A stretch of DNA of 64,000 nt from Erythrophleum ivorense (lineage: Eukaryota; Streptophyta; Magnoliopsida; Fabales; Fabaceae), in assembly GCA_026724425.1 (NCBI GenBank), contig JAIUCV010000022.1, positions 10,106,696-10,170,695 of the forward strand, read 5' to 3'. Position numbers and translations under genes: made by a program. Within the stretch, counting starts at the first letter, position 1; each line of letters opens with the position of its first letter. Positions 13,078 through 23,282 of this stretch are shown piece by piece. The notes under the pieces are model-generated. The model did not search any database, was not told the origin of the DNA, and was given only the letters and a program-made list of their open reading frames with translations.

Positions 13078-14335
13078 TTTTAGCCAAAGCCTATAAGAGT
13101 AATTATATCATTCATCTAGGAACTATCAAGATGTATCAAAATCTTAAGAAAACATTTAGTGGCCTGGTATGAAACTAGATATAGCCAAGTATTTTAAGTG
13201 ATTAACTTGTTAGAAGGTTAAGATAGAGCATTCAGACGGTTAAGATGGAGTATTGAAAACTAGTTGGATTATTGCGACTCTTAGAAATAGCTGAGTGAAA
13301 ATAGGATAGTTTTCTATTGACATTGTATAAGGTTACCTAAGACATCTTTAGGTTTTGATACAATTTGGGTAGTTGTGAATAAATTAACTAAGTTTACTCA
13401 CTTTTTACCAATTAGGTCTACCTATTCTTTAGACATGTTAGCTTAGGTTTACATAAGAGAGATTATGAGGTTTCATGGGGAGCCTAATAGTATAGTATCT
13501 GATAGAGACTCCAAATTTACCTTTAGATTCTAAAAATCATTTCAGAGAGCTCTAGGAACCAAACTAAGTTTTAATACAACATATCACTCTAAGTTAGATA
13601 GACAGATTGAATAGATTATCTAGACTTTAGAAGATATGCCAAAGGAAAATGTGTTAGATTTAAAAGGGAACTGGCATGCATATCTACCATTAGCTAAGTT
13701 TGCCTACAACAATAGTTACCATTTTAATATTTAAATGACATCTTTTAAGGCTTTGTATAAGAGAAAATGTAGGCTTACATGTTGTTGGGTTAAGTTAGAA
13801 GAGAGGAGTTTGCTAGGTGTAGATATTATATATTTGACTTCTAGGCAGATAGAATTCATCAAGAAGAGATTACTTACCACCTAAAGTAAATAGAAAAGCT
13901 ATGTAGATGGAAGAAAATTACCCCTAAATTGTAAGGTTGATAACCATGTGTTTCTTAAAGTATCATTAGATATAGATGCGGGCTAGTCTTTAAAGTGTAA
14001 AAAGCTCAATCCTCGATACATAGGTCCATTTTAGATCCTTAATAAAGTTAGGCCAATTGCTTATTGCATTGCTTTGCCACCTAATCATTCTCAAATTCAC
14101 AATGTTTTCCATGTGTTACATCTAAAAAAGTATCAACCCAATCTTTCACATATTATTGAGTATGAGTTAGTGTATTTCCAAGATAATATGTCTTATGTGA
14201 TTGAACTAAAAAAAGTTGTTAACTATCAGATCAAGCAACTTAGAAGCAAGAGCATATCACTGGTTAAGGTGGTTTGGAAAAGACTATCCCTAGAAGAGTC
14301 AACTTGGGAGATTAAAGAAGATATGAGATAGTTAT
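13078..14335 (+). pseudogene. Ty3/gypsy integrase and chromodomain remnant
   Basis: The translation follows integrase in order: zinc-binding region (I-H-L-G-T-I-K-M-Y near 13,110), catalytic core with F-D-T-I-W-V-V-V-x-K-L-T-K-F near 13,360-13,395 and a V-S-D-R-D-S-K-F-T motif near 13,500, then a YNNSYH segment near 13,710, the GPF-type module near 14,020, and a C-terminal open frame 14,074-14,331 with H-N-V-F-H-V-L-H-L-K-K-Y and a chromodomain-like tail ending in S-T-W-E. This order and the chromodomain place it in the chromoviruses, most like Tekay/Del. Stops are frequent upstream of 14,074. A polypurine tract and LTR follow directly. Confidence 0.8.
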
Positions 14336-14383
14336 ATTTGACATATTTATATAAGGTAATTCAATTTTAAGGACAAATTTTTT

Positions 14384-14399
14384 AAAAAGATAGAGAGGA
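14384..14399 (+). other. polypurine tract of the gypsy element
   Basis: A run of A and G with one T (aaaaagatagagagga) sits directly in front of the TGTAACATT that opens the 3' LTR, the expected position of the plus-strand primer. Confidence 0.65.
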
Positions 14400-16700
14400 T
14401 GTAACATTCCATAGTTTTAAATTAATTCAAATAAATAATTGGGAATTTATAGAAGATGTTTATATATATTAAATGAGGTTTATATTTATTAATTAAAGGG
14501 ATAAGAGGTGTTAATTTAGTATTGAAAATGCTTAATATATATTTTATTATTTTAGTGATCAAGGAATTGTTGAAATTTAATTTGGAAAATAAGAATTTAA
14601 TGTATTTAAAAAATAAGAAAGTTGGGCTGTTGTACTTTATATTTAATTAGATTTAGATGATAATAGAAAATTAGATAAAAAGGCCCAATAGTAAATTTTT
14701 AAGTGAACTTGACCATTGTTCCATAACCTAAACTCACCTAAATACTTAACCCATGTTATTTTTTTATTTTAATTTTAATTTTTATTCCATTCTGAAAATA
14801 ACACCCTAATAGCTGTCCACCACAAGGGAGGAGAGTGAGAGAGAGAGAGAGAGAGAGAAAGAATGTGTGTGTGTGTATGCATCTTTTTATCTAAAAAGAG
14901 GAAGTGGATCTAAAAGATAAAAAGACTCCATGGATGCTAGATTTTAAGCTTCATTTTGAACAAGATTTTATGGGAATTAGCTCATGTGAATTAAGAAACA
15001 TTTAATCAATTCATTTTAAACTTTCTTTTGAACCAATTAGAATTTTAATTGGATGATGTTAGCTTTGCAAAGTGCAAGAGCTAGTGATTTTCATGTGCTT
15101 GTTTAGATTATAGAGGTGTAATTTCTATCCTAAATATTGGATATTATTTAATAATTGGTTATTTAAATATTAAGTTTATATTTGTTAATATTTAGCAGAC
15201 TCAAAGTGTTTGACAAAATTCTTAAAAGACTTGGAAGTTTGCAAAGAGATGAATTAAGATATAATTATTATTTTATAATTTTTCTTTTATATATTAGATG
15301 GATTATATTGGATAATTGTAGGTATTCTTGATGGTTTGGCATCATTGGAAGAAATTAAAGTAAGGTGCAAGTGAGAGCAAGTAGCATGATTTGAAGATTA
15401 GCTTGGAGAATTTGTTTAAGTAGTAAGTACATAAGCTATATTAGTTTAATTAGTGAATTGGGTAATATTTGGAATATTTTATATACTTATATATTCTAAT
15501 TTATTATTGTAGATTATTAGTTTTTGTTCAATTGGAGTTACTTGGCTTGTGTAGCCATCTTTACAAGGTAGATAATGTCCATAAACATAATTTTATATGC
15601 TTTCTCATATTTTATAAAATAGATTTATGAAATGTTGTTTATAGCCCAAGAGTTAGATGGAAATGATTTGAGAAGATGATCATTTATATACATGATTGAT
15701 GGAAATTAGGAAATGAATGATGTTGTAATTTCTTTTGAAGTGAAATGGTTTGTAATGCTATACGATGTTTTCAAACTTATGCACATAATGTTGATGTTAT
15801 GTTATGTACCTTGAGGTGGAAGACCAAGGGAGAATATGTTATATGATGATTATGTTGGATTAGGTGAATGCCTATATTTATTTTTTAATGACTAAAGGTA
15901 TCATGATATCGTTACACCTTATCTTGGTATAAGATGGATAGGTAAGGGTGTTGATAGCTCATACTGTACAAAGGGGGAAGTAGAGGTAGTAGTATAGAGA
16001 TTAGCCTATTGTATCATTTGAGTATATAGTTTTTATAAACTTTATAGTTGTTTTAAAATGAATTTATAAAATAAAAATGATTTGTTTTCCTAAATTGATT
16101 TTCTAAAAATAATTGTAAAAGTTTGATGGTTCACATAACAAAAGTTATGAAAAATGTATGTGTTTTATGTAATTAAATTGATTCTTAAAAATTTTATATT
16201 TATGGCTAGGAGTACAAGTTTTATAACTTTATTAGTTATTGAGATTTTTATCTCATTTACACTTTTTTAAATTGATATTTTTAGGTAAAAGAATAGATAC
16301 TAGTAAAAGGGAAGCAGCATAATGAATACAATAGTTAAGTTATATTGTGGTAGATATGATGTAATAATTATACTACGTTACTTTAAGTTGTGTTAAAAGA
16401 TTTGTATTAGGTAACATTTTATTTAGAATATTCTTAGTGTTATGCAGCATAATTACTTTTATTTAGATTTAATATGTGGATTTATTATATACTTTTAGAT
16501 GATATTTAAGGAATGGATTTTTATGGAGTAATTATAAATTAGTATGTTTAATATTGATAATTTAATTAGAGAGTATATATTAGGAAATGTTAATTATTTT
16601 ATTTAATATTTATAAGAGTATTTAGTATCTATTGTTATTCAATAGTTTTCATAGGTAAAAATTATTAATTATTTATTTAAGATAATATTTAAATATAAAA
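14400..16700 (+). mobile_element. 3' LTR of the gypsy element (right end uncertain)
   Basis: Begins TGTAACATTCC directly after the polypurine tract and the chromodomain of pol. It carries a GA microsatellite (about 14,831-14,858) followed by a GT run, and near 15,950 a 'gttgatagctcatactgtacaaa' type block typical of long chromovirus LTRs. No CA terminus or duplication could be identified, so the right boundary is a guess. No host coding sequence was seen in this interval. Confidence 0.5.
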
Positions 16701-16719
16701 ATAAAACTATGCCTTATAC

Positions 16720-17444
16720 ATCTCACTGCAACCAACCAACATTTCTCACCACAACCAAATTCCTCCTATAATTTTAATGGGCTGCATACTTGGTTTGTCA
16801 TGGTCAACAAGTAATTCTTGTTGTAGCGTGACGCCTTTTTTAAGGTACCAAATGAACTAAGTTGCATATATCATCTGATGCGAGACCCACTAGGAACATG
16901 CTCTAGAAAACCTCCAACAATTTGAAACTTTGCCTGGGACCGGCTAGAAAACAAGAATGTTGGTCAAAGAAAAGACCCTAAGAGAACTTGTCTCTTAGAA
17001 CCCTAGCCTCAAGACGCCATAAAGGAAGACCAATCCTTTGATAAGTCACGTGAACTTTCAGAGAACACAAAGAAGCAAAAGCCTCTCAAAGTATTGAATA
17101 ATACTCAAGTTCATTCATGATTCAAAATAGAGTACAATAGGAAGCCTTTTATAGGCAAAGTTTCTAAAAGACTTAAAATCCTACTAAAACTAAAACTCTT
17201 AAAATATAATTAGAAATATTTTAAACAATGCCTAAAATCAAGGAACAAGATTAGGATATTAATTTTAACTTAATCTCCTAGATAAATTCCTTGACTAAAT
17301 CCAAAAATAATAAAATAATAAAAAAACGAAATTCAAAAAGAGTTCTAGTCAAAACTAGAGTCCTAGTCAAAACTAATTAATATTAATGGGCTGGACATCT
17401 TGTATTTGAAATACTATTCACGTCCTCTAGCTTCAATGGGCTCT
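16720..17444 (-). mobile_element. minus-strand LTR of a gypsy-like element
   Basis: On the minus strand this follows the end of a polyprotein-like frame (17,445-17,741) and has LTR-like organisation. A TATA element reading CTATAAAAGG lies at 17,154-17,145 on the minus strand, followed downstream by leader-like sequence. The exact ends were not found, so the limits are approximate. Confidence 0.4.
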
Positions 17445-17741
17445 TTAAGCATCAACTTGGGCTTGAATAAGTATGATTAAGGCTCTATTTGCTTCCTCAA
17501 TGCATGCACTAACATTATGGGCTTCTAATTCAGCAAATTGAAGCCCAATTATTCTTTGTAGACGCTTAACTCTTCCTCTTGTCATTGGGCCATCTATTAT
17601 CAAGTCTTTTTCCACACGAGCATCCTTCCTAACATGAGTCTGGTTCATATTACTTGGTGTTATTGCATCATCATCTCTTAATTGTTTGTAATTAACTTGT
17701 GGCTTCGGACTCTTCATTCTTCTTTCAAAATAACCCAACAA
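17445..17741 (-). pseudogene. C-terminal tail of a gypsy polyprotein
   Basis: A 98-residue minus-strand frame contains D-G-P-M-T-R-G-R-V-K-R-L-Q, a pattern common at the C-terminus of plant gypsy polyproteins (normally PxTRxRAKxLQ). Upstream pol domains are not seen at higher coordinates, so the element is truncated. An LTR-like region with a TATA element lies immediately downstream on the same strand, which fits pol-end to 3' LTR order. The assignment rests on that one motif and on context. A short host gene is less likely. Confidence 0.5.
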
Positions 17742-18813
17742 AGCATGAAATACAATTTAACTTAATCAACAAAGTAATTTAAAACAATTGACAACTAAAC
17801 AACCATATAACAAACCTAATTAACCTATCTATAAAAGTGAAGGAAAGCTTGATTTAACTACTTAAAACCATCCAAATACTTAAGAAAGTAGGTTTTTAAT
17901 CAACAATCAAAACATCAAACCAATAAAGACCTATAGTTGGGAGTTTTAAACAAAAATACACCTAATTACACATTAAATCTATCAAACCCAAAATATCAAT
18001 AAACAGGTGTAAAATAGGTTATAAGCCCTTAAAATACTTGATAAGTCCTCAATATTCAACTTTTAATTCTACATTGCAGAATTTTCATATAAATAATAGA
18101 GTACATGCAAAACAATACTCTTGAAAATTTCCATACAAGTGAAATCCAATGATGTTTTCATATTCAACACAATTTGGGATGGAAAAAGCACTTACACTCA
18201 ATGGAAAATAGCTGTCAAAAGTCAAATAACCAAGAATGCATTTTTCAACAAACTTGAATAGATGCTAAATTGACTGTGAAAGTTCCTGGATCCCAAGAGT
18301 TCTTCTCACTATTTAGGTTCTTTGGGAATTCTGTCATTGTAGCACAAGTGAAAGGAAAATGGAATTTCCTCAGTGGCATATGTCTCTAGATCTATTTTGG
18401 CTTTTAAATGCAAAATTAGAATTTTGAGTTGTTGTTTGACACGTAACTTAGACATTATTACAGAACCTTAATGTAGCATAAAAAGAAAAAATATTTTTTA
18501 AACTATAGTAACCCAATTAGAGTTTTGTAACTTACAAGGACACAATTGAAAACTGATAAAAAAGTATATTTTGATCAAGAATTTATTATACAAAACAACA
18601 TTTATACTTTATAATTTATAAATTTGTGTTGTTCACATAAAAATTTATATATAGTATATGTTTTCCAAAATAACTAAATTTCATTTTTAGAAATTATTTT
18701 ACATTTTATATAATAGATACAATATGATATTTTATGACCTTTGCTTTTAGTTCTCACCAATTATTATTATTTATTTATGCCACAAATTAAATTTTAGCAT
18801 GTTAAATTTTTAT
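17742..18813. other. non-coding AT-rich DNA left of the endogenous pararetrovirus
   Basis: No coding region, RNA gene or recognisable terminus is supported. Composition becomes very AT-rich from about 18,480 to 18,810. Confidence 0.4.
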
Positions 18814-18852
18814 ATCTTCCAATACCAAATGAAACATTTATAGCTTCACTCT
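18814..18852 (+). repeat. leader direct repeat, copy 1
   Basis: This 39-bp block (atcttccaataccaaatgaa...) matches 22,511-22,549 with two mismatches. The second copy sits just before the first ATG of the capsid-containing frame, so this copy is a leader end that has lost its coding continuation. Confidence 0.8.
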
Positions 18853-18910
18853 TATTCCAGTAGTGACATAGCAGTGGATCAATTCATATTTGGAAGATAA
18901 GATTCGAAGC
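18851..18910 (-). repeat. inverted leader fragment at a virus junction
   Basis: The 60 bases match the reverse complement of 21,941-22,000 at 54 of 60 positions, with the 37 bases nearest the RT identical. The right arm is in the viral leader, so this is a piece of leader in opposite orientation placed between the leader end and the RT coding part. Confidence 0.85.
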
Positions 18911-20253
18911 AAAAATTCAAACCATATGCCAAAATCGAATTATTAGATTATAGTAAAGAAAGAAATTGTAAACCTTATCCTTGGACAGAAAAAGATAAAC
19001 AAGAATTTATTATGCATATAACTGAAATGAAGCAATATAATTTAATCAGAGAAAGTAGATCCAATTATTGTTCACCAGCAATGATAGTAATGGGACATGC
19101 AGAAATTCGAAGAAACAAATCTCGCATGGTTATTAATTATAAAAAATTAAATGATCTAGCAATTAGGAATAGATATCCAATCCCTAAAATAGAATTATTA
19201 TTTAATCTGATTAAAGGAAAACAAATATTTAGTAATTTTGATTGTAAATCAGGATTCTTTCAAATTAAATTGGACGAAAATAGTAAAAAGTATATAGCTT
19301 TTACTACCTCTGAAAGATTATATGAATTGAATGTATTACCAATGGGATTTCATAATAGTCTTAGTATATTCCAAGAACATGTTACTAAACTATTATCTCC
19401 AATTAAAGGTTTTGCTATAATTTATATTGATGATATTTTAATCTTCTCAGAAACCTTAGAACAACATAAAAACCATTTATGTCAATTTATGAATATAATT
19501 GAAATGACTTAATATATCCCCTAAGAAAGTTGAATTAAGAAAAGAAAAAATAGTATTCTTAGGTTATTATATTACTTGTAACGGAATAGAATTACAGGAA
19601 CATATTAGTAAAAAAATATTAGACTTCCCAAAAATAACCTAAAAAAAAAAGAATTACAATCATTTTTAGGATTAGTAAATCAGGCAAGAAACTTTATTCC
19701 AAATATAGCTAGATATACAACCAAAATATTTAAATTAGCAGGCGAAAAAACACCTTGGAAATGGGACGATAATCAAGAGAAAATTATTCAAAAAATAAAA
19801 GTATTATGTCAAGATCTACCCAAGTTAACTATTCCAACTAATAATAATATTAAATGGATTTTATATACAGACGTCTCAGAAAATTATTGGGGTGCAGCTC
19901 TTTACCATGAAAATAAAGATGGAAATGAAATTATTACTCGTTATGTAAGTAAAAAATTTAATGATAGCCAAATAAATTATCATTCAAATAGGAAAGAATT
20001 CTTAGCAATAGTCAAAGCTTTAGAAAAATTTGAATTATTGACTGTTAATTCTCACTTTATTATTTGTATTGATAATACTCAAGTTAAACATTGGTTATCA
20101 AAAGGAATTCGTACTACTAAATTAGCTAATAAAATGTTGATTAAATGGCAATCTGATTTATCTTATTATGATTATGAAATTGAAAATATTAAAGAAAGGA
20201 ATAATCTTGTTGTTGACTTTCTAAGCAGGGATGGAACCCTCAGACACGAGTAA
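18911..20253 (+). pseudogene. pararetroviral reverse transcriptase-RNase H
   Basis: The product would copy the pregenomic RNA. The translation shows RT motifs in order: a basic K-S-R-M-V-I-N-Y-K segment, R-Y-P-I-P, F-D-C-K-S-G-F, L-P-M-G-F, and an intact YIDD at 19,423-19,434. RNase H follows with Y-T-D near 19,870, the K-E-F acidic residue near 19,995, I-D-N-T near 20,070 and a terminal D-F-L-S-R near 20,220. There is no integrase, which separates it from gypsy elements. Frame breaks occur at about 19,504-19,512 (shift and stop) and in an A-run at about 19,641-19,650. The N-terminal side is cut by the inverted leader fragment, so the protease is absent from this copy. The frame ends at 20,253, overlapping ORF2. 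Confidence 0.85.
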
Positions 20254-21226
20254 AAATACGAGTAAACCTCAGAATAAGGAACCACCAAGTAATCAGACAA
20301 GTATTGATCCAATTATTTTGAGATTGAATGCTCTGGAAGCCAACCTGAGTATTCTTTATTCTTACATCAATAATCAGGCCACAAATATTAATTCTCTAAG
20401 TCTCAATATTGAGAACTTAAAGAGATAAGTAAGCCAAGTAGAAAGACCAGTAATGGGTCATTCACCCACATCAGTAATGGGTCATTCACCCAGTCTATCA
20501 CTACCAAGTCCTGTACTAAGCCCACAAATAACCACTCAAACACCATCTTTTTTATCCATCGTCGAAAAAGAAATAGACAATAAAAAAGCCCAAGAAAAGG
20601 AAGCCCAAAACAAACAGAAACAATTAACTTCCACTTCCACATCAATAGCCCAATCTAAACTTTTAGAGCAGTATCAATATTTCTAACTTGTCATCGACAA
20701 ATTAAACCACTTCCAAATTTCTACACTAACCATAAAATATATTTCTCATTATTCTTTAAATAAAGCCGTAATACATGCTAGAACTAATCCACAACTTGTT
20801 TATACCCTATATAATTATGGATTAATTCACTGTATTTATCCTTCCAATAATCTCCACGAAGTTAGCCAACTCCCAAAATCCATCCAAGAAGCAGCTAAGT
20901 ATTATAAGGATATTATTACCCAATATACCATGTATATCCGTTTTTATTCCATCATAGCCGAAATTACCAAAGATAAATTTTATTCTCCCATTAATCTCAT
21001 CAAGTTTGATACCACTAAAAAACCTTTTGAATTTGAAGAATTCGAAAAAGAAACTATTGATCCCAATGAATTCCAAGAAATCATCTCCAGAACCTGAGCT
21101 CAAGAAATAAATACTATCTTCCTTGAAATGAATAGAATATTAACCAGTGATGAAGTTCAATGGACTTATTTCATTAGACCCACTATATGTTTATACTCTG
21201 TTGGAAAAACTCCTCAAAACCAATGA
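20231..21226 (+). pseudogene. pararetroviral ORF2, unknown function
   Basis: An ATG at 20,231 lies in another frame inside the end of the RNase H frame, overlapping it by 23 nt, a layout that suggests stop-start coupling. The frame can be followed for about 330 residues with in-frame stops at 20,426-20,428, 20,684-20,686, near 21,096 and near 21,224. The N-terminal 65 residues look like a short coiled-coil (L-N-A-L-E-A-N-L-S-I-L pattern); the next part is Ser/Pro/Thr-rich with a duplicated VMGHSP; then a K/E/Q-rich stretch and a more hydrophobic C-terminal half. I do not recognise the family. Position after RNase H matches the extra ORF of some endogenous caulimovirids, or the slot of the transactivator in others, but no motif proves either. 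Confidence 0.65.
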
Positions 21227-21720
21227 CAATTCACTATGTTTTATGACCGAATCAAATCCAATACCATGGACCATCCAGAAGAAACTAAAAAACGAATATG
21301 CCAACAATTATCCTATTCATACGTGTAAATATTGTAAAGATACAGATAAGAAAATCCAAGATGAACCACTGACATCCATCAACATCCTCGATGCATAAGA
21401 AGACAAAGAACAAGACACCCCCACAGGACTAGATGCCACCAAAGTCAAAAGTAATGGCTGACAAGACCAAATGCAACTTAAAGTGACCAAAAGCAGATGC
21501 CTTATGGATAACGAAGCTGACAAAGGCGACCTCAAAGAGATAAAAAGCAGACATGATTAAAGGTGACCCCGAAGCAATAAAAAAAAGATGTGAAATGACC
21601 TCGAAGAGATAAAAAGCAATTCAATTATCAAAAGAAGACAAACCATCCTTTGGAATCTCTTATCTACTGAAACTCAATAATGTAATCTCCATTATTAGAA
21701 TAGGAAAAGGCAGAGGAATG
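21227..21720 (+). promoter_or_regulatory. viral intergenic region with repeated upstream elements
   Basis: Upstream of the TATA box the word gacct(c)(a/g)aagagataaaaagca occurs at 21,528-21,549 and again at 21,597-21,618, with related 'aaagtgac', 'aggtgacc' and 'aagcag' words between. Such tandem upstream blocks resemble enhancer repeats of pararetroviral promoters. The function is inferred from position only. Confidence 0.45.
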
Positions 21721-21728
21721 CCTTGCCT

Positions 21729-21737
21729 ATATAAAGC
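21729..21737 (+). promoter_or_regulatory. viral TATA box
   Basis: The sequence tatataaag follows a cct-rich context and precedes a leader that contains the poly(A) signal and the primer site, as expected for the pregenomic RNA promoter. Transcription would begin roughly 25-35 bases downstream. Confidence 0.65.
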
Positions 21738-21850
21738 CATGTAATCTTTCTTGTAAATCATCAAAGTGCATTCTTTCTCAAAACTTAGACTTCAGAAACC
21801 CTCTGAATTCTCTAAGCTCTCTTACCTCTACTGTAATATTTTCTTTCATC

Positions 21851-21856
21851 AATAAA
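21851..21856 (+). terminator. viral poly(A) signal in the leader
   Basis: AATAAA lies about 115 bases downstream of the TATA box. In pararetroviruses this signal is transcribed at both ends of the terminally redundant RNA and used only at the 3' pass. The spacing here fits that plan. Confidence 0.55.
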
Positions 21857-21940
21857 GAAGAATATTTCAATAATTCTTTGTTTATTTGAAGACGATTAAG
21901 GTATGAGCTTCTAATTTCCTTACAAGAGATTAAGGGTAGT

Positions 21941-22000
21941 GCTTCGAATCTTATCTTCCAAATATGAATTGATCCACCGTTGTGTCAATATTGGAATGAG
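21941..22000 (+). repeat. leader segment, right arm of the 60-bp inverted repeat
   Basis: Matches the reverse complement of 18,851-18,910 at 54 of 60 positions. This copy appears to be in its original context, between the poly(A) signal and the primer site. Confidence 0.8.
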
Positions 22001-22270
22001 GATTAAAGATCCTTTGAATTCTAGTTTATATACGGAAATAGTACACCTCTTGTAGAAAACGAATGAAGGTTGTGCTAAACTAAGTTGAAGGGGAAAGGTC
22101 TTGGCTGAAGAGCTTTGCTCTTTAATTATTGTTGCCATAGAAAAGACCTCTGCATGAAAGAGGGCAGAGTTCCTTCCATAACCCAATTTAGTTTTGGTCA
22201 TCCCTATTTCCGAATATAAATCACTGTTGAATAGATAGCTGATCTCGCTCATTCCAAACTATCTCAGAAA

Positions 22271-22287
22271 TGGTATCAGAGCATAGG
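22271..22287 (+). other. tRNA-iMet primer-binding site of the virus
   Basis: TGGTATCAGAGC is the complement of the 3' end of plant initiator tRNA-Met, the standard primer of caulimovirid minus-strand synthesis. It is followed by ATAGG. It stands in the leader between the poly(A) signal and the first long frame. It is not a tRNA gene. Confidence 0.9.
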
Positions 22288-22510
22288 TGGATGATAAGTG
22301 AAGAAGTATGAACCTTAATCTCCTATTATTTATAGAAAGTTTTAACTGTTACCTACTTTGATTAAGTTCTAATCAAGAATTATCTTGTGTGTTTATATTA
22401 CATATCTGTGCTGACTGCCTGTAACTAGAATAGTGTTTACATGTATTTTATAAATTGAATAGAACCCTGAATATATGAAGTAGAGCAGAGTAAACTCCTA
22501 AATAGTAGTT

Positions 22511-22549
22511 ATCTTCCAATACCAAATGAAACATTTATAGTTTCACCCT
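22511..22549 (+). repeat. leader direct repeat, copy 2
   Basis: The partner of 18,814-18,852 (37 of 39 positions), located directly in front of the ATG at 22,552. Confidence 0.8.
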
Positions 22550-22551
22550 TC

Positions 22552-23242
22552 ATGTTAAGTGGTGAAGGTGATAACACATGGAATCTCAATAACTGGACTA
22601 ATATGTATTTAATGAAATAATTAGGATGTCTTATAGATCCTTAATTAGATAATACCTCCGAGTTTCCTGCAGAAATCCATAATATATTAGAATTAGAACC
22701 AGAATCAAATAAAAAATACCGATTAAAAGAATTAGCTAAACCATTAGAACAAAAAGTATATAAAATAAAAAATGAATTACAAGAAGTAGGATCAGAAGTA
22801 AATTTAATACATCATAAGATTGATCGAATAAGTCAAACTTTAGGAATCCGAAATCAAATAAAATCAATAGAAGAACAACAGGAAATTAATATGATAAAAT
22901 TATTTAATGAAGCCGTATTTGGAGAAATATCAAAATCTCAAATAAGAACTAAACCAATGAATGAACAAATTTATGAAACCAGAGTAATAACAGAAGAATT
23001 GAAACACAGACAAGAAGTTATTAATCATAATTTATGGACTATTTATGATGAAATTAATAAATCATCACCAAAAAAACAACTATAGATACAACATCAGAAT
23101 ATATTTCCCCAGAACAGTGTCAAAAGAATAAAGAAGAAACATTAAAATTTATGAGATATTTAGATAGATTAGATCGTGACGAAGAATTACAATTAAGCCT
23201 TATTCATAAAACAGTACCAGTAAAAGAAGTAAATATGATGTA
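22552..23242 (+). pseudogene. pararetroviral polyprotein N-terminus, coiled-coil part
   Basis: The ATG at 22,552 opens a frame beginning M-L-S-G-E-G-D-N-T-W. Stops are met early (about 22,615 and 22,642), after which the frame runs to 23,085 with a heptad-like, Lys/Glu/Leu-rich region near 22,740-22,860 that would form a coiled coil. An A-run at about 23,071 causes a frameshift, after which the coding continues in the next frame to another stop at about 23,240. No enzyme motif is present. By position this is the N-terminal arm of the capsid-containing polyprotein; a virion-associated role is possible but unproven. Confidence 0.6.
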
Positions 23243-23282
23243 AATTTTAGAAGAATTAGAACAGGAAGAAATAAAGCAACAA

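Noticed and set aside
14831..14876. (GA)n and (GT)n considered as a regulatory GAGA-type element
   Set aside because: Located inside a transposon LTR with no gene downstream, so it is treated as a simple repeat.
20403..21103. Minus-strand open frames opposite pararetroviral ORF2
   Set aside because: Shadows of the + strand ORF2 with low-complexity hydrophobic translations.
22271..22287. Possible tRNA-Met gene fragment
   Set aside because: Only the 3'-complement of the tRNA is present and no cloverleaf can be drawn. It is the viral primer-binding site.
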